NCBI GenBank assembly: GCA_964552015.1
Contig: CAZKFR010000012.1
Span: 6,146 to 70,145, forward strand
DNA: 64,000 nucleotides
Direction of reading: 5' to 3'
DNA from: Rhodocaloribacter sp964552015
GTDB lineage: Bacteria > Bacteroidota > Rhodothermia > Rhodothermales > ISCAR-4553
In this document: positions 44,234 to 53,455 of the stretch, one piece after another
Layout of the letters: each line of letters begins with the position of its first letter
How positions within the stretch are numbered: position 1 is the stretch's first letter
Made by a program: the position numbers and the translations under genes
The notes under the pieces: model-generated
Told to the model about the DNA's origin: nothing
Database searches by the model: none
Seen by the model: only the letters and a program-made list of their open reading frames with translations

Positions 44234-44731
44234 ATGACGCGCATTATCAAACGCTACGAGAACCGGAAGTTGTATGACACGGAGGCCCGTGCTTACGTGT
44301 CGCTCTCCGACATCGCGGCGATCGTTCGCCGCGGGGAGACGGTGCAGGTTGTCGACAACCGTACGGGCGAGGACCTGACCGCACAGACCCTCATGCAGAT
44401 CCTTCTGGATGAAGGGCGCAAGGGGGGACGGGTGCTGCCTACGGACCTGCTCCACGACCTGCTCCGTCGGAGCGGCGAGGCGTTCGAAGCCGGCGTGGCG
44501 TCCCTGCGTCAGGGTGTCGATGAACTGATCCATTCCTCCATGGGCCGGCTGGGTGCCTACCTGCACCGGCCGCGCGCGAATGAACTCGAAGCATTGCGTG
44601 CGCAACTCGGGCAGCTCGAGCGCATGCTCGGCCGGCTTCTGGAGACGCAAGAGGAAACCAGGAACGAAACCATTGAGGGTGACAACCATGGCAACGAACG
44701 AGAAGAAGATGGAGCGTCCGCTTCCGGCTGA
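44234..44731 (+). CDS. phaR: Polyhydroxyalkanoate synthesis regulator PhaR
   Basis: A 165-residue protein with the PHB/PHA accumulation regulator DNA-binding domain (PF07879) at the N-terminus: IIKRYENRKLYDTEARAYVS, then LSDIAAIVRRGETVQVVDN and RTGEDLTAQTLMQIL. PhaR represses phasin genes and binds PHA granules, releasing DNA when granules appear. The rest is a charged, helix-forming region (ANELEALRAQLGQLERMLGR) that could mediate granule binding. The stop lies 44 bases inside the next gene. It is followed by two phasin-like genes, fitting the expected regulator-target pair. Confidence 0.92.
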   Translation: MTRIIKRYENRKLYDTEARAYVSLSDIAAIVRRGETVQVVDNRTGEDLTAQTLMQILLDEGRKGGRVLPTDLLHDLLRRSGEAFEAGVASLRQGVDELIHSSMGRLGAYLHRPRANELEALRAQLGQLERMLGRLLETQEETRNETIEGDNHGNEREEDGASASG

Positions 44732-45383
44732 GATCACGGAACGGGGGCGTGACCTGTGGCTGGCCGGCCTGGGGGCCGTCGTTACGGTGGAAGAGGAGGG
44801 CCGGGCCTGGCTGCGTGCGTTCGAGGAACGCGGTGAGAAACTGCTGAGCAACCTGCGGCAGGAAGCCTCGAAAATCTTCGACGAGCTCGTCCAGCGCGGC
44901 GAGAAGGTGCAGCAGGAAGGTGTGCGCAAGCTGGGAGCCGTCGCCGAGGACGTCGAGGAGGTGCAGCGGGACGTGTCGAAGAAACTCGATGCCCTCGTGA
45001 AAGACACGGTCGAGGCGTTGCTGGCACGGATGGACATGCCCACGCGCAGCGAAGTGCGTGCGCTCACGCGCAAGGTGGAGGCCCTGGCGCGTCAGGTCGA
45101 CGGGCTGACGGCCCTCCTGCAGGCCGGCGAGCCGGTAGAAACCGGTGACGACGTGAACGCTGGGGCCGCTGAGGCGACGTGGACCGTCTACCGCGTGGAG
45201 CCGCACGACGAAGGGTGGGCCGTCATCAAAGAGGGCAACGAACGGGCGACCTCGGTGCATGAGACCAAAGTCGCCGCGGTGGATGCGGCCCGTGAACTGG
45301 CTCGCCGTCATGCACCGGCCCGGCTGGTCATCTTCCGTAAGGACGGTACGATCCAGGACGAGAACACCTACCCTGCCGAGTGA
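44688..45383 (+). CDS. Phasin-like protein with C-terminal DUF2188 domain
   Basis: 231 residues. The N-terminal part (RGRDLWLAGLGAVVTVEEEG, then the long amphipathic coiled region RKLGAVAEDVEEVQRDVSKK and DMPTRSEVRALTRKVEALAR) matches the poly(hydroxyalkanoate) granule-associated protein family (PhaI/PhaF type, TIGR01837). After an acidic linker, residues from about 160 (ATWTVYRVEPHDEGWAVIKE, then RHAPARLVIFRKDGTIQDEN) form a DUF2188-like domain. Phasins coat granules; the DUF2188 addition is not one I know from characterised phasins. The ATG overlaps phaR by 44 bases. Confidence 0.83.
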   Translation: MATNEKKMERPLPAEITERGRDLWLAGLGAVVTVEEEGRAWLRAFEERGEKLLSNLRQEASKIFDELVQRGEKVQQEGVRKLGAVAEDVEEVQRDVSKKLDALVKDTVEALLARMDMPTRSEVRALTRKVEALARQVDGLTALLQAGEPVETGDDVNAGAAEATWTVYRVEPHDEGWAVIKEGNERATSVHETKVAAVDAARELARRHAPARLVIFRKDGTIQDENTYPAE

Positions 45384-45419
45384 CGCTGCACGTCCCGGCA
45401 CAACCCTGTGGAGGTCGTT

Positions 45420-45854
45420 ATGAAGCAAGCGAAGGAGAAACCCCTGAACCTGGAGGCCCTGGCCGATGAGCTCCGTGAAAAAGGCCGGGAGATCTGGCTG
45501 GCCGGCCTCGGGGCGCTGGATAAGGTGGAGGAAGAGGGCAGCCGCTACTTCCAGGAACTGGTCGAGCGCGGGCGGGCCTTCGAGCAGGAGCGCAAGCAGC
45601 GCCTGACCGAGGTCATCGAAGAACTCGAGTCGCGGCAGAAGGCGCTGGGCGAAGACGTACAGAAGCGTCTCGACCGGCTCGGACGGGTGCTGGCGGACGT
45701 GGAGTCCGGGGTGGCCGAGACGATGGAAAAGGCGCTCCATCGGCTCGACGTGCCGACCCGCGAGGAGGTGCAGGACCTCTCGAAGCAAGTCCAGCAGCTG
45801 GCCGAGAAGGTGGAACGCCTGGCCGCGCTGATGGAAGCGCGCCGACAGGCATGA
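45420..45854 (+). CDS. Phasin-like granule-associated protein
   Basis: 144 residues, entirely helical and charged. It shares the motif REIWLAGLGALDKVEEEGSR with the preceding gene, as well as the ending DVPTREEVQDLSKQVQQLAE with its coiled-coil character, so the two are paralogues. It has no DUF2188 part. A GGAGG ribosome-binding site lies at 45410-45414, ahead of ATG 45420. It belongs to the PHA granule-associated family (TIGR01837) and would be expected on granule surfaces. Confidence 0.85.
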   Translation: MKQAKEKPLNLEALADELREKGREIWLAGLGALDKVEEEGSRYFQELVERGRAFEQERKQRLTEVIEELESRQKALGEDVQKRLDRLGRVLADVESGVAETMEKALHRLDVPTREEVQDLSKQVQQLAEKVERLAALMEARRQA

Positions 45855-46004
45855 CCGGCTCGTTCGCCTGGACCTCTCCGGGGCCGTCGGCGTAAAGGCT
45901 GCTCCGTGCGCCCCTCCTCATCCGGGACGTCCCGGGTGAGGAGGGCGTGCACCGGTGCTGGCTGGCCGGCGCCACACCCCTCCGTGTACGAACCCAGGGT
46001 GATC

Positions 46005-47327
46005 ATGTCCGGAACGACGCACTACCCCAGGATCGGGCTGGCCTGTGCCGGCGGGATCGTCGAAGGCGCCATCTATGAGATCGGTGCGCTGTGTGCCCTC
46101 GAGGATGCTATCGAAGGACTGGACCTGACGCGGCTCCATGCCTACGTGGGGGTCAGCTCGGGGGCGATCCTCGTTTCATGCCTGGCCAACGGTATCACGC
46201 CGCGAACCCTCAGCCGGGCCATCGTTTCCGAGGCCGGACCCGAACTGGACTTCCGGCCGGAAATGTTTTTCGAGCCTGCGCTGGCTGAATACTTGCGACG
46301 CCTGGGCCGCGTGCCGGAAGCGCTTGCGGCCGGCCTCCGGGCCTACCTCCGTCATCCCCTCGACCTCTCACCCATGAGCCTGGTCGCCGCCCTGCGCGAG
46401 GTGATCCCGGCGGGTCTCTTCGACAACCGGAACATCCAGCAGTATCTGGCACGCATCTTCTCGACACTGGGGCGCACGGATGATTTCCGCGATCTGCCCT
46501 CGCGCCTGCGTGTGGTGGCGGTGGAACTGGATACGGCCGAGGTGGCCTGTTTCGGTCGTCCGGGGCTGGATCATGTGCCCATCTCGCAAGCCGTGCAGGC
46601 CAGTACGGCCCTGCCCGGGCTCTACAACCCGGTCGAGATCGACGGGGTGTCGTATATCGACGGGGTGGCTCGCCGCACGCTGCATGCGAGCACGGCCCTC
46701 GAAGAAGGGGTCGACCTGCTCTTCTGCATCAACCCGATCGTTCCGGTGAACCTGCGCGAGAAGGAGGGAGCCGCCTGGCGCTCGCTCGCCGACCACGGGC
46801 TTTCGGCCGTCCTCTCGCAAACGTTCCGGACGCTGGTCTACTCCCGGATGCGTACGGGCTTCCGGGTCTACGAGCACCGCTATCCCGAGGCGGATGTGTT
46901 GCTCATCGAGCCGCCCCGGGACGACGATCGCCTCTTCTTCTCCAACATCTTCAGTTTTTCGAACCGGCAGGCCGTCTGCGAGCGGGCCTACCGGCAGACG
47001 CTGGACTTCCTGCGCGATCAGGCCGAGGAACTGGCGCCTCGTCTGGCCCGGCATGGGCTGCAGCTCCGGTCGTCGGTCTTGCACGACGTGAGCCGCCGGC
47101 TCTATGAAGCCGAGGGGACGCACCCGGCACCGGTCGGCCGCGCTGCGCTCGGGGCCGCGGCAGCTACCCTGGACCGGCTCGGACACACCCTTGAACGCCT
47201 GCGGGAGCGGGCCGCGCAGGATTCAGGTGCGGGCGTCGTCGCCGGGTGGGTCGAGGAAGCGACGAGCCATGCGGAGCGAGGCGCTCGACGCCGCACCGGC
47301 TACGTGGATGGCGTGGCGCGTCAGTGA
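46005..47327 (+). CDS. Patatin-like phospholipase
   Basis: A 440-residue patatin. The oxyanion region is PRIGLACAGGIVEGAIYEIG, the nucleophile elbow AYVGVSSGAILVSCLANG (G-x-S-x-G, Ser at about 50) and the catalytic Asp in DGVSYIDGVARRTLH (D-G). The family includes phospholipases and lipid hydrolases, and patatin-like proteins are found on PHA granules in some bacteria, so a role as granule lipase or depolymerase is possible from context only. The C-terminal about 100 residues are less conserved and continue into the region overlapped by the minus-strand gene. ATG 46005 was preferred to the longer upstream reading. Confidence 0.87.
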   Translation: MSGTTHYPRIGLACAGGIVEGAIYEIGALCALEDAIEGLDLTRLHAYVGVSSGAILVSCLANGITPRTLSRAIVSEAGPELDFRPEMFFEPALAEYLRRLGRVPEALAAGLRAYLRHPLDLSPMSLVAALREVIPAGLFDNRNIQQYLARIFSTLGRTDDFRDLPSRLRVVAVELDTAEVACFGRPGLDHVPISQAVQASTALPGLYNPVEIDGVSYIDGVARRTLHASTALEEGVDLLFCINPIVPVNLREKEGAAWRSLADHGLSAVLSQTFRTLVYSRMRTGFRVYEHRYPEADVLLIEPPRDDDRLFFSNIFSFSNRQAVCERAYRQTLDFLRDQAEELAPRLARHGLQLRSSVLHDVSRRLYEAEGTHPAPVGRAALGAAAATLDRLGHTLERLRERAAQDSGAGVVAGWVEEATSHAERGARRRTGYVDGVARQ

Positions 47328-47744
47328 GGTAAGGGCCTGCGCCAGCGGCGCGTCGGGCGGTGTGCGGGGGGCTCCGGGTGGCGGGGCGGAGGCGTCCGGA
47401 GGCGACTCGGTGTCGGTTCGAGCCCCTTGCCCGGACGGAGCAGGGCGGTTGGCCGCGGCAGGTGGCTCCGTGGGCGGAAAATGTTCGTCGAGACGCGCTT
47501 CGATCAGGTCGCGGAGGCGGCGTTCCGAGAGGGGCAGGAACGGGCTCCGGCGCACCACGGCGCGCAGGTGCGTCTCATCGATGTCGATGTGCCCCGACAC
47601 GCCGGTCCCTTTGAACACGAGCCGGTCACCTTCCCAGTGATGGCGCAGACCGAGGGAGGCGGCCAGCTCGCCGGCCAGGGCATCGACGTGGTCGCGGGCT
47701 TCCTTGCGTGTTCGGTGGTGCGGGCGCTCCAGGTGTAAGGCCAT
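47223..47744 (-). CDS. Polyhydroxyalkanoic acid system protein (PF09650-like)
   Basis: 173 residues. The first about 90 (LHLERPHHRTRKEARDHVDA, then LASLGLRHHWEGDRLVFKG, TGVSGHIDIDETHLRAVV and LSERRLRDLIEARLDEHF) resemble the PHA_gran_rgn family, small proteins found beside PHA granule genes. The tail is proline- and alanine-rich and low-complexity. It is encoded on the minus strand, with its last 105 bases running antisense to the patatin 3' end (47223-47327). The next gene on the right is convergent in role only; no synthase is near. Confidence 0.75.
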   Translation of the reverse strand: MALHLERPHHRTRKEARDHVDALAGELAASLGLRHHWEGDRLVFKGTGVSGHIDIDETHLRAVVRRSPFLPLSERRLRDLIEARLDEHFPPTEPPAAANRPAPSGQGARTDTESPPDASAPPPGAPRTPPDAPLAQALTSLTRHAIHVAGAASSASLRMARRFLDPPGDDART

Positions 47745-47819
47745 CGTGGTCGCGGGGTGGTTCGAGGTACACGGAGAGGGGATGCGTCAACGGGATAAAG
47801 GATGATCGGCGGGGTTGCG

Positions 47820-49583
47820 TTATCGGTCGAAGACATACAGGAGAACGGCCAGGCTGAGCAGCAGGGTGCTGAGGGGCCAGGGGCCGCCTAGGAGGAGCGA
47901 CAGGACCCCGCTGATCAGGCACGCTCCGCCTCCGATGCTACCCCGGAGGCCGCGCAGGGGATCCGGAGGCGGAGCGGCTTCGAGATGATGTTCGGCCCGA
48001 CGGAAGCCGGCCGCGAGCAGGCGGGGCATCTCCACCATCAGATCCATCACTTCGGGTGCATTGCGCCACAGGGCATTGGCCAGCGTCGTCGGGCTCACGT
48101 GGTCCTTGAAGATCCGGGCAACGTGCTTCCGGGAGAGTTCTGCCACGTCGAGCCGCGGCGCGAGCGTCCGCCCGACGCCTTCGAAGGTGACCAGGGCCTT
48201 CACCATGAGGGTCATCTCGACGGGGAAGTAGACGCGGAAACGCCCGCCCAGACCGACCGACTGGAGAATCATCTGCGCGATGCTGAAATCGCCGGTATGA
48301 CTGTGGACGAGGAAGCGGCGGAGCAGGTCGGCGGCGGCCCGCCGGAAGCCCTGCAGGTCGCCCCCCTTGCCGACGCGGGCCAGCTCGGTGATGTGGCGCG
48401 TGGCCGCCTCGACGTCTCCGTGGACCAGCGCGTGGAAGTAGTAGAGCAGCCGCCGCCGGGTGCTCTCTTCGAACCGCCCTACCATCCCCAGGTCGATAAA
48501 CCCGATGCGAACCGGGTCGCCGGGCAGGATGAGCAGGTTGCCCGCATGCAGGTCCGCATGGAAAAACCCGTCCTGGTACAGCATCTTGATGATGGCCAGC
48601 GCACCCAGGTCCAGGATGCGGGCGCGCTCCTCGTCGGAGAGCAGGCGGGTGGCCTCCGCGCCGGGTTTGAAACCGTCCAGGTACGCCATCGTCAGCACAT
48701 CCTCGGTGCTCAGGTGACGGTAAATCGTCGGGAACACGATACCGTCGATACCTGCAAAGTTGGCCGCGAACATCTCGGCGTGGTCCGCTTCATACGTGAA
48801 ATCAACCTCCTTGACGGTGTAGGCAGCGAATTCCTCGATGATCTGCCGGATCTGGTACTGCGGGAAGATCCACTGCAGGAAGCGGCCGGCCAGGCGGAGG
48901 AGGGTCAGGTCGGAGAGGATCATCTCCCGGATGCCGGGTTTGATGACCTTGAGGACGACCCGTTCGCCCGAGGGCAGGCGCGCCGCATGGGCCTGTGCGA
49001 TGGAGGCCGACCCGAGCGGCACCTCGTCGACTTCCGCAAAGAGGTCGTCGAGCGGATGTCCCAGGCTGCGCTCGACGATGCGCCGGACCTCCTCGTAAGG
49101 CAGCGCTGGCAGGCGGTCGAAGAGGTTCTGCAACTCACGGGTGATGGGCCGGGGGAGCAGGTCTTCACGGATGGCCATGATCTGCCCGAACTTGACGAAG
49201 GTCGGGCCGAGCATCTCCAGCCGGCGGCGCAGTTGCTGTGGAAAAGGGAGGGAACGGACGTCCCGGCGGGCGAAGGGCTTGAGCAGAAACGCGCTCAGCC
49301 GGGGGAAAAAGGCACGGAGGCCGCGCCGCCGGTAGGGAGGCAGCGAGCGGACATAGGCCAGGTTCGCGCCGATGAGCAGGCCCAGGGTGTGGCGGTAGAC
49401 CTGAAAGAAGCGGCGCACGACGCCCCGGTAGGGGGCCAGCGGATTGATGGAAAAGGTAAAGCGTGCCGGCTGTTGCTCTGCATCCGGCAAGGCGGGGTCC
49501 TCGCCGGTGCCGTTCGCCGGGACCGACTCGGCAGCACCGTGAACGGCAGGCTCGTGGGAGGAATGGGGATCGAAGACCGGCAT
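47820..49583 (-). CDS. ABC1/UbiB-family atypical kinase
   Basis: A 587-residue protein. The KFGQ motif (TFVKFGQIMAIREDLLP, about 145-161), the Ala-rich loop PLGSASIAQAHAARLPSG, the Lys in VVLKVIKPG, the catalytic loop FFHADLHAGNLLILPG and the DLG (IGFIDLGMVGRFEE) are all present, as expected for UbiB/ADCK kinases. A C-terminal hydrophobic hairpin (LRGSIGGGACLISGVLSLLL and a second span) anchors it. UbiB proteins support quinone synthesis or lipid transport; here menaquinone is the likely quinone. ATG 49583 was chosen since the frame further upstream has no family resemblance. Confidence 0.9.
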   Translation of the reverse strand: MPVFDPHSSHEPAVHGAAESVPANGTGEDPALPDAEQQPARFTFSINPLAPYRGVVRRFFQVYRHTLGLLIGANLAYVRSLPPYRRRGLRAFFPRLSAFLLKPFARRDVRSLPFPQQLRRRLEMLGPTFVKFGQIMAIREDLLPRPITRELQNLFDRLPALPYEEVRRIVERSLGHPLDDLFAEVDEVPLGSASIAQAHAARLPSGERVVLKVIKPGIREMILSDLTLLRLAGRFLQWIFPQYQIRQIIEEFAAYTVKEVDFTYEADHAEMFAANFAGIDGIVFPTIYRHLSTEDVLTMAYLDGFKPGAEATRLLSDEERARILDLGALAIIKMLYQDGFFHADLHAGNLLILPGDPVRIGFIDLGMVGRFEESTRRRLLYYFHALVHGDVEAATRHITELARVGKGGDLQGFRRAAADLLRRFLVHSHTGDFSIAQMILQSVGLGGRFRVYFPVEMTLMVKALVTFEGVGRTLAPRLDVAELSRKHVARIFKDHVSPTTLANALWRNAPEVMDLMVEMPRLLAAGFRRAEHHLEAAPPPDPLRGLRGSIGGGACLISGVLSLLLGGPWPLSTLLLSLAVLLYVFDR

Positions 49584-49786
49584 GGGGGTGACAACGGCAC
49601 AGAGAGGCCGTAATATACGCCGTCGTGACGTCTCCGGTGAAGTGAGCAGCCGCACTTCGTTCCTTGACGCTGCAAGGTCGACGGGTCGGTGGGATGCTGG
49701 TGAAGGTCGTGCCGACGTTTTGTATACTTGGTTCCGGGTCGTCGGCCCTTCTCGAAATGTCTCAGCCAACCACTCGTTCGCACGCT

Positions 49787-52351
49787 ATGCGCCCGTCGAT
49801 GTTCTTCGGAGGCCTGCTGGCCTCGTGCCTGTTGATCGTGTTGCCGGTTCGTGCCCAGGAACTGCCCTTCACCCTGGAGACGCCGCTGCCCGGCGTGACC
49901 GGCTACGATCCCGCCATCCCCACGCCGGATGAAGTGATTGGCCATCGGATCGGGACGCGGCACACGGAGCCGCATCAGGTCGTGGCGTACTTCCGGGCGG
50001 TGGCGGCGGCGAGCGAGCGGGTGGTGCTCGAGGAACACGGGCGTACCTACGAAGGGCGTCCGCTCATCCACGCCATCGTCACCGCGCCGGCCAACCATGT
50101 GCGGCTGGATGCCATCCGTGAGGCCAACCTCCGTCTTTCGGAGGCGCCCGGTTCGGTCGATGACGCCCTGCTCGCCTCGATGCCGGTCGTCCTCTACCAG
50201 GGATATAGTATCCACGGAAACGAAGCCAGCGGCACGGAAGCGGCTGTGCTCTACCTCTATCACCTGGCGGCCGGGCAGGGGCCGGCGGTGGAGGAAGCCC
50301 TCGAGCAGGCGGTCATCCTCCTCGACCCGATGTTCAACCCCGACGGCCGGCATCGATTTACGACCTGGGTCAACGGCAATCGGGGGCGGGTGCCCACGGC
50401 CGATCCGCAGGACCGTGAGCACAACGAACCCTGGCCGGGGGGGCGGACGAACCACTACTGGTTCGATCTCAACCGGGACTGGCTCCCCGCCCAGCATCCG
50501 GAGTCGCAGGGTCGGCTCGACCTGTTCCATGCCTGGCGCCCGCAGGTGCTGACGGATCATCACGAGATGGGGGGCGATGCCACGTACTTTTTCCAGCCCG
50601 GCATCCCGAGCCGGACCAACCCCAACACGCCGCCGCTCAACCAGGAACTCACGGCCGCCATCGCCGCCTACCATGCGCGGGCCCTCGACCGGATCGGCTC
50701 CCTCTACTACACCGAGGAGTCGTTCGATGACTTCTATTATGGCAAGGGGTCGACCTATCCGGACATCAACGGGGCCGTGGGTATCCTCTTCGAACAGGCC
50801 TCGTCCCGGGCGCTCGTGCGGGAGGTGGTGGACGGCACGCTCCACTATGCCTTTACCGTGCGGAACCAGTTCGTCACGTCGCTTTCCACCCTCGAGGCCG
50901 CCGTGGCGATGCGTGAGCGGCTCCTGCGATATCAGCGGGACTTTTATGCCGGGGCCGCCGCGTTTGCCCGGGAGCAGCCGGTGAAGGCGTACGTGGTCGG
51001 TCTGGCGCCGGGGCGGACGCGGGCCCAGGCGCTGGCAGCCTTGCTGCGCCGGCATCGTATCCGGGTCTACGAGCTGGCCCGCGACGTCGAGGCCGGCGGT
51101 CATCGCTTCCGGGCCGGAGACGCCTATGTCGTCCCGCTCGACCAGCCTCAGGCCCGACTGATCAAGGCCGTGATGGAGCGCGTGAATGCGTTCCAGGACT
51201 CCCTCTTTTACGATGTTTCGGCCTGGACCCTGCCGCTGGCGTTCGACGTGCCCTATGGCGAGGTGCGCCGCGATCCATCCGGGCTACTGGGCCCCGAGGT
51301 CACCCGGGTCTCGATGGATGGCGGGCGGCTCGTCGGCGGGCGTTCGGACGTCGCCTACGTGATGCGCTGGAACCGGTACTTCGCTCCTCGCGCGCTGTAT
51401 CGATTCCTGGAAGCCGGCATCCGCCCTCGCCTGATGCACGAGCCCTTCACGGCCGTCGTCGCGGGGAAGGAGGTGGCGTTCGAGCGGGGGGCGGTGGTGG
51501 TGCCGGTCGTGCCGCGTGACGGGGCCGAGGTCGAGGTGCAGGCCCTGGTGGAGCGCGCCGTGGCAGAGGATCACGTCGAGATCTACGCCGTCGATGCGGG
51601 GTTGACCCCGGGCGGCCCGGACCTCGGCGGCCCCAGCGGTTCGGTGCTGGAGCAGCCCCGGATCGCCCTGCTCACGGGGAGCGGCACGTCGTCGTACCAG
51701 GTGGGCGAGGCCTGGCATCTGCTCAACGAGCGATTCGGCATCCCGGTGAGTCTGCTCGATGTGGACGACGTCGGCCGGGCGGATCTGAGCCGGTACAACA
51801 CGCTGGTCCTGGCGGGAGGCTCGTACGGCCCGCTGCCGGCCGACAAGGTGCGTGCCTGGGTGCGTGAGGGCGGGCGGCTGGTCGCGCTGGGTAGTGCCGT
51901 CGGATGGGCGGTGCGGCAGGAACTGGCCGACCTGGACGAGAAGTCGTTCGACCTGGATTCGCTCCTGCGCCCGCTGCCCTACGGCGCCATCGACCGGGCA
52001 CGGGGCGCCCAGGTCATCGGGGGCTCGATCTTCGAGGCACGCCTGGATGGCACCCACCCGCTGGCCTACGGCCTGGGACCTACGCTGCCGGTGTTCCGCA
52101 CCTCCAGCACCTTCTACCAGACCGCGAAGGAGCCCGGGACGAATGTGGCCGTCTATACGGACGACCCTGTCCTGAGCGGCTACATCTCGAAGGAACGCCG
52201 CGCGCAGGCACCGGGTAGTGCGGCCGTGGTGGCGCGTCGCTACGGCCGGGGCCGGGTCGTCCTGATCATGGACCAACCCAACTTCCGGGCCTTCTGGTGG
52301 GGCAGCAACCGGCTGTTCCTCAACGCCGTGTTCTTCGGCGGTGCCTTCTAG
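49787..52351 (+). CDS. M14-type zinc carboxypeptidase, secreted
   Basis: An 854-residue protein with a signal peptide (FFGGLLASCLLIVLPVRAQ). The zinc ligands appear as SIHGNEASG (His and Glu, about 143-146) and DHHEMGGDATYFFQPG (about 257), and the likely catalytic Glu in GILFEQASSRAL (about 335), the pattern of the Bacteroidota-type M14 family. The C-terminal 250 residues include a glutamine-amidotransferase-like or DJ-1-like fold (RIALLTGSGTSSYQVGEAWH, then LAGGSYGPLPADKVRAW and AVGWAVRQELAD). Expected to be periplasmic or surface-located. It is divergent from ubiB with about 200 bases between the start codons. Confidence 0.87.
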   Translation: MRPSMFFGGLLASCLLIVLPVRAQELPFTLETPLPGVTGYDPAIPTPDEVIGHRIGTRHTEPHQVVAYFRAVAAASERVVLEEHGRTYEGRPLIHAIVTAPANHVRLDAIREANLRLSEAPGSVDDALLASMPVVLYQGYSIHGNEASGTEAAVLYLYHLAAGQGPAVEEALEQAVILLDPMFNPDGRHRFTTWVNGNRGRVPTADPQDREHNEPWPGGRTNHYWFDLNRDWLPAQHPESQGRLDLFHAWRPQVLTDHHEMGGDATYFFQPGIPSRTNPNTPPLNQELTAAIAAYHARALDRIGSLYYTEESFDDFYYGKGSTYPDINGAVGILFEQASSRALVREVVDGTLHYAFTVRNQFVTSLSTLEAAVAMRERLLRYQRDFYAGAAAFAREQPVKAYVVGLAPGRTRAQALAALLRRHRIRVYELARDVEAGGHRFRAGDAYVVPLDQPQARLIKAVMERVNAFQDSLFYDVSAWTLPLAFDVPYGEVRRDPSGLLGPEVTRVSMDGGRLVGGRSDVAYVMRWNRYFAPRALYRFLEAGIRPRLMHEPFTAVVAGKEVAFERGAVVVPVVPRDGAEVEVQALVERAVAEDHVEIYAVDAGLTPGGPDLGGPSGSVLEQPRIALLTGSGTSSYQVGEAWHLLNERFGIPVSLLDVDDVGRADLSRYNTLVLAGGSYGPLPADKVRAWVREGGRLVALGSAVGWAVRQELADLDEKSFDLDSLLRPLPYGAIDRARGAQVIGGSIFEARLDGTHPLAYGLGPTLPVFRTSSTFYQTAKEPGTNVAVYTDDPVLSGYISKERRAQAPGSAAVVARRYGRGRVVLIMDQPNFRAFWWGSNRLFLNAVFFGGAF

Positions 52352-53262
52352 GGGGTGTCGGGGGGCGCAAAGGGGAGCGTGGCCGTCGTCAGGTGCTCGA
52401 AGAGGGCCTGTGCCCGAGCTTCGGCGTCCGGAGCATTCAGGGCATACAGCCAGAACTGCTCCACCTCGCCCCGGTTCATCAACAGCTGCATGGTGCCCTG
52501 CGACTTGTGCTCGGCAATGACCCAGTTGACGATGATCTGGTAGGTGAGGCGGTTGCGAGGGCCGAAGGTACGGGTGCGGTCGAAGGTGAAGGGTGGGCGG
52601 TCCTGCCGGATGCGTGAGCGCGGGTAGCCGGGTAGCTCGACGAAGTCGGTCGTGGTGGTATCGGTGCGGCTGGCGATGAAGCTACCGAGCAGCACCGGGC
52701 GTTCCCCGTCGGGCAGCCGGGCCGCGGCTTCGAGCGCCAGGAGCGTAGCCCCCTTGTGGTGGCCGTGCGTGGTCGGGAGCGGCAGGTGGGTCAGCACGAA
52801 GTCGTACCGGCCCTTGCGGAGGATATCGGTGAGCCGGTCGAGGAGCCGTTGCTTGTCCCAGATGAACGTCAGGACGGTGTCTACGTCCAGCGTGTACTGG
52901 TGATCGAGGGCGTCGAGGAAGAAATAATTGCGGAGGCCGAGGATCCGTCCACCGGCCATGAGTTCCTGCTTGCGGATGGCAGGCAGGTAGTGGCGGGCCA
53001 CGTGCTCGTCGGTCAGGTCGAGGTGGTACAGGGGCTCTGAAAGACCGGCGTATGTGTAGCCGCCCGAGCCGTCGGTCACGAGGGCCAGATCGACAGCACC
53101 GCCGAGGGCATGGGTGATCTGGTAGACGGTGGCCGCGAAGAGCGCCTCGTCATCCGGGTGGGCCGTAACGATGAGGACGCGGGGGGGCGCCTGCCGGGCT
53201 ACGGCAGAGCCGCCGGCCATGAGGGCCAGCAGGAATGACAGCGTAAGCGTACGAAGTAGCAT
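52348..53262 (-). CDS. PIG-L-family deacetylase
   Basis: 304 residues with a signal peptide (TLTLSFLLALMAGGSAVA). The PIG-L/LmbE motif VLIVTAHPDDEALFAATVY (about 28-46) with A-H-P-D-D-E, and the second His region LPLPTTHGHHKGATLLALE, are intact. Members deacetylate N-acetylglucosaminyl compounds such as mycothiol, bacillithiol or antibiotic precursors. The signal peptide makes this an exported version, with an envelope glycan or secreted product as likely substrate. It ends four bases inside the 3' end of the M14 gene (convergent overlap). Confidence 0.88.
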   Translation of the reverse strand: MLLRTLTLSFLLALMAGGSAVARQAPPRVLIVTAHPDDEALFAATVYQITHALGGAVDLALVTDGSGGYTYAGLSEPLYHLDLTDEHVARHYLPAIRKQELMAGGRILGLRNYFFLDALDHQYTLDVDTVLTFIWDKQRLLDRLTDILRKGRYDFVLTHLPLPTTHGHHKGATLLALEAAARLPDGERPVLLGSFIASRTDTTTTDFVELPGYPRSRIRQDRPPFTFDRTRTFGPRNRLTYQIIVNWVIAEHKSQGTMQLLMNRGEVEQFWLYALNAPDAEARAQALFEHLTTATLPFAPPDTP

Positions 53263-53455
53263 GTCCGTCGGGGGGGCATAGAGGATGGGATAGGTCGACC
53301 CGAAAGGTACGAAACAGGAGAAGAATCCGTCGATCCTGACGGGGTACGTGGGGATGACCCGGGGATAGATTTGGTTACGCTGCGCTCCGTGGTGTAACTT
53401 CCGACCGGTTCGAGGAGCCGTTGCACGTTATCCCCACCACGACGAAGAGCCACGT

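Noticed and set aside
53366..53373. TAGATTTG, a match to the Bacteroidota -7 element, upstream of the RodZ-like gene
   Set aside because: No TTTG or TTGACA element lies at a suitable distance upstream, so an eight-base match alone is not enough to annotate a promoter.
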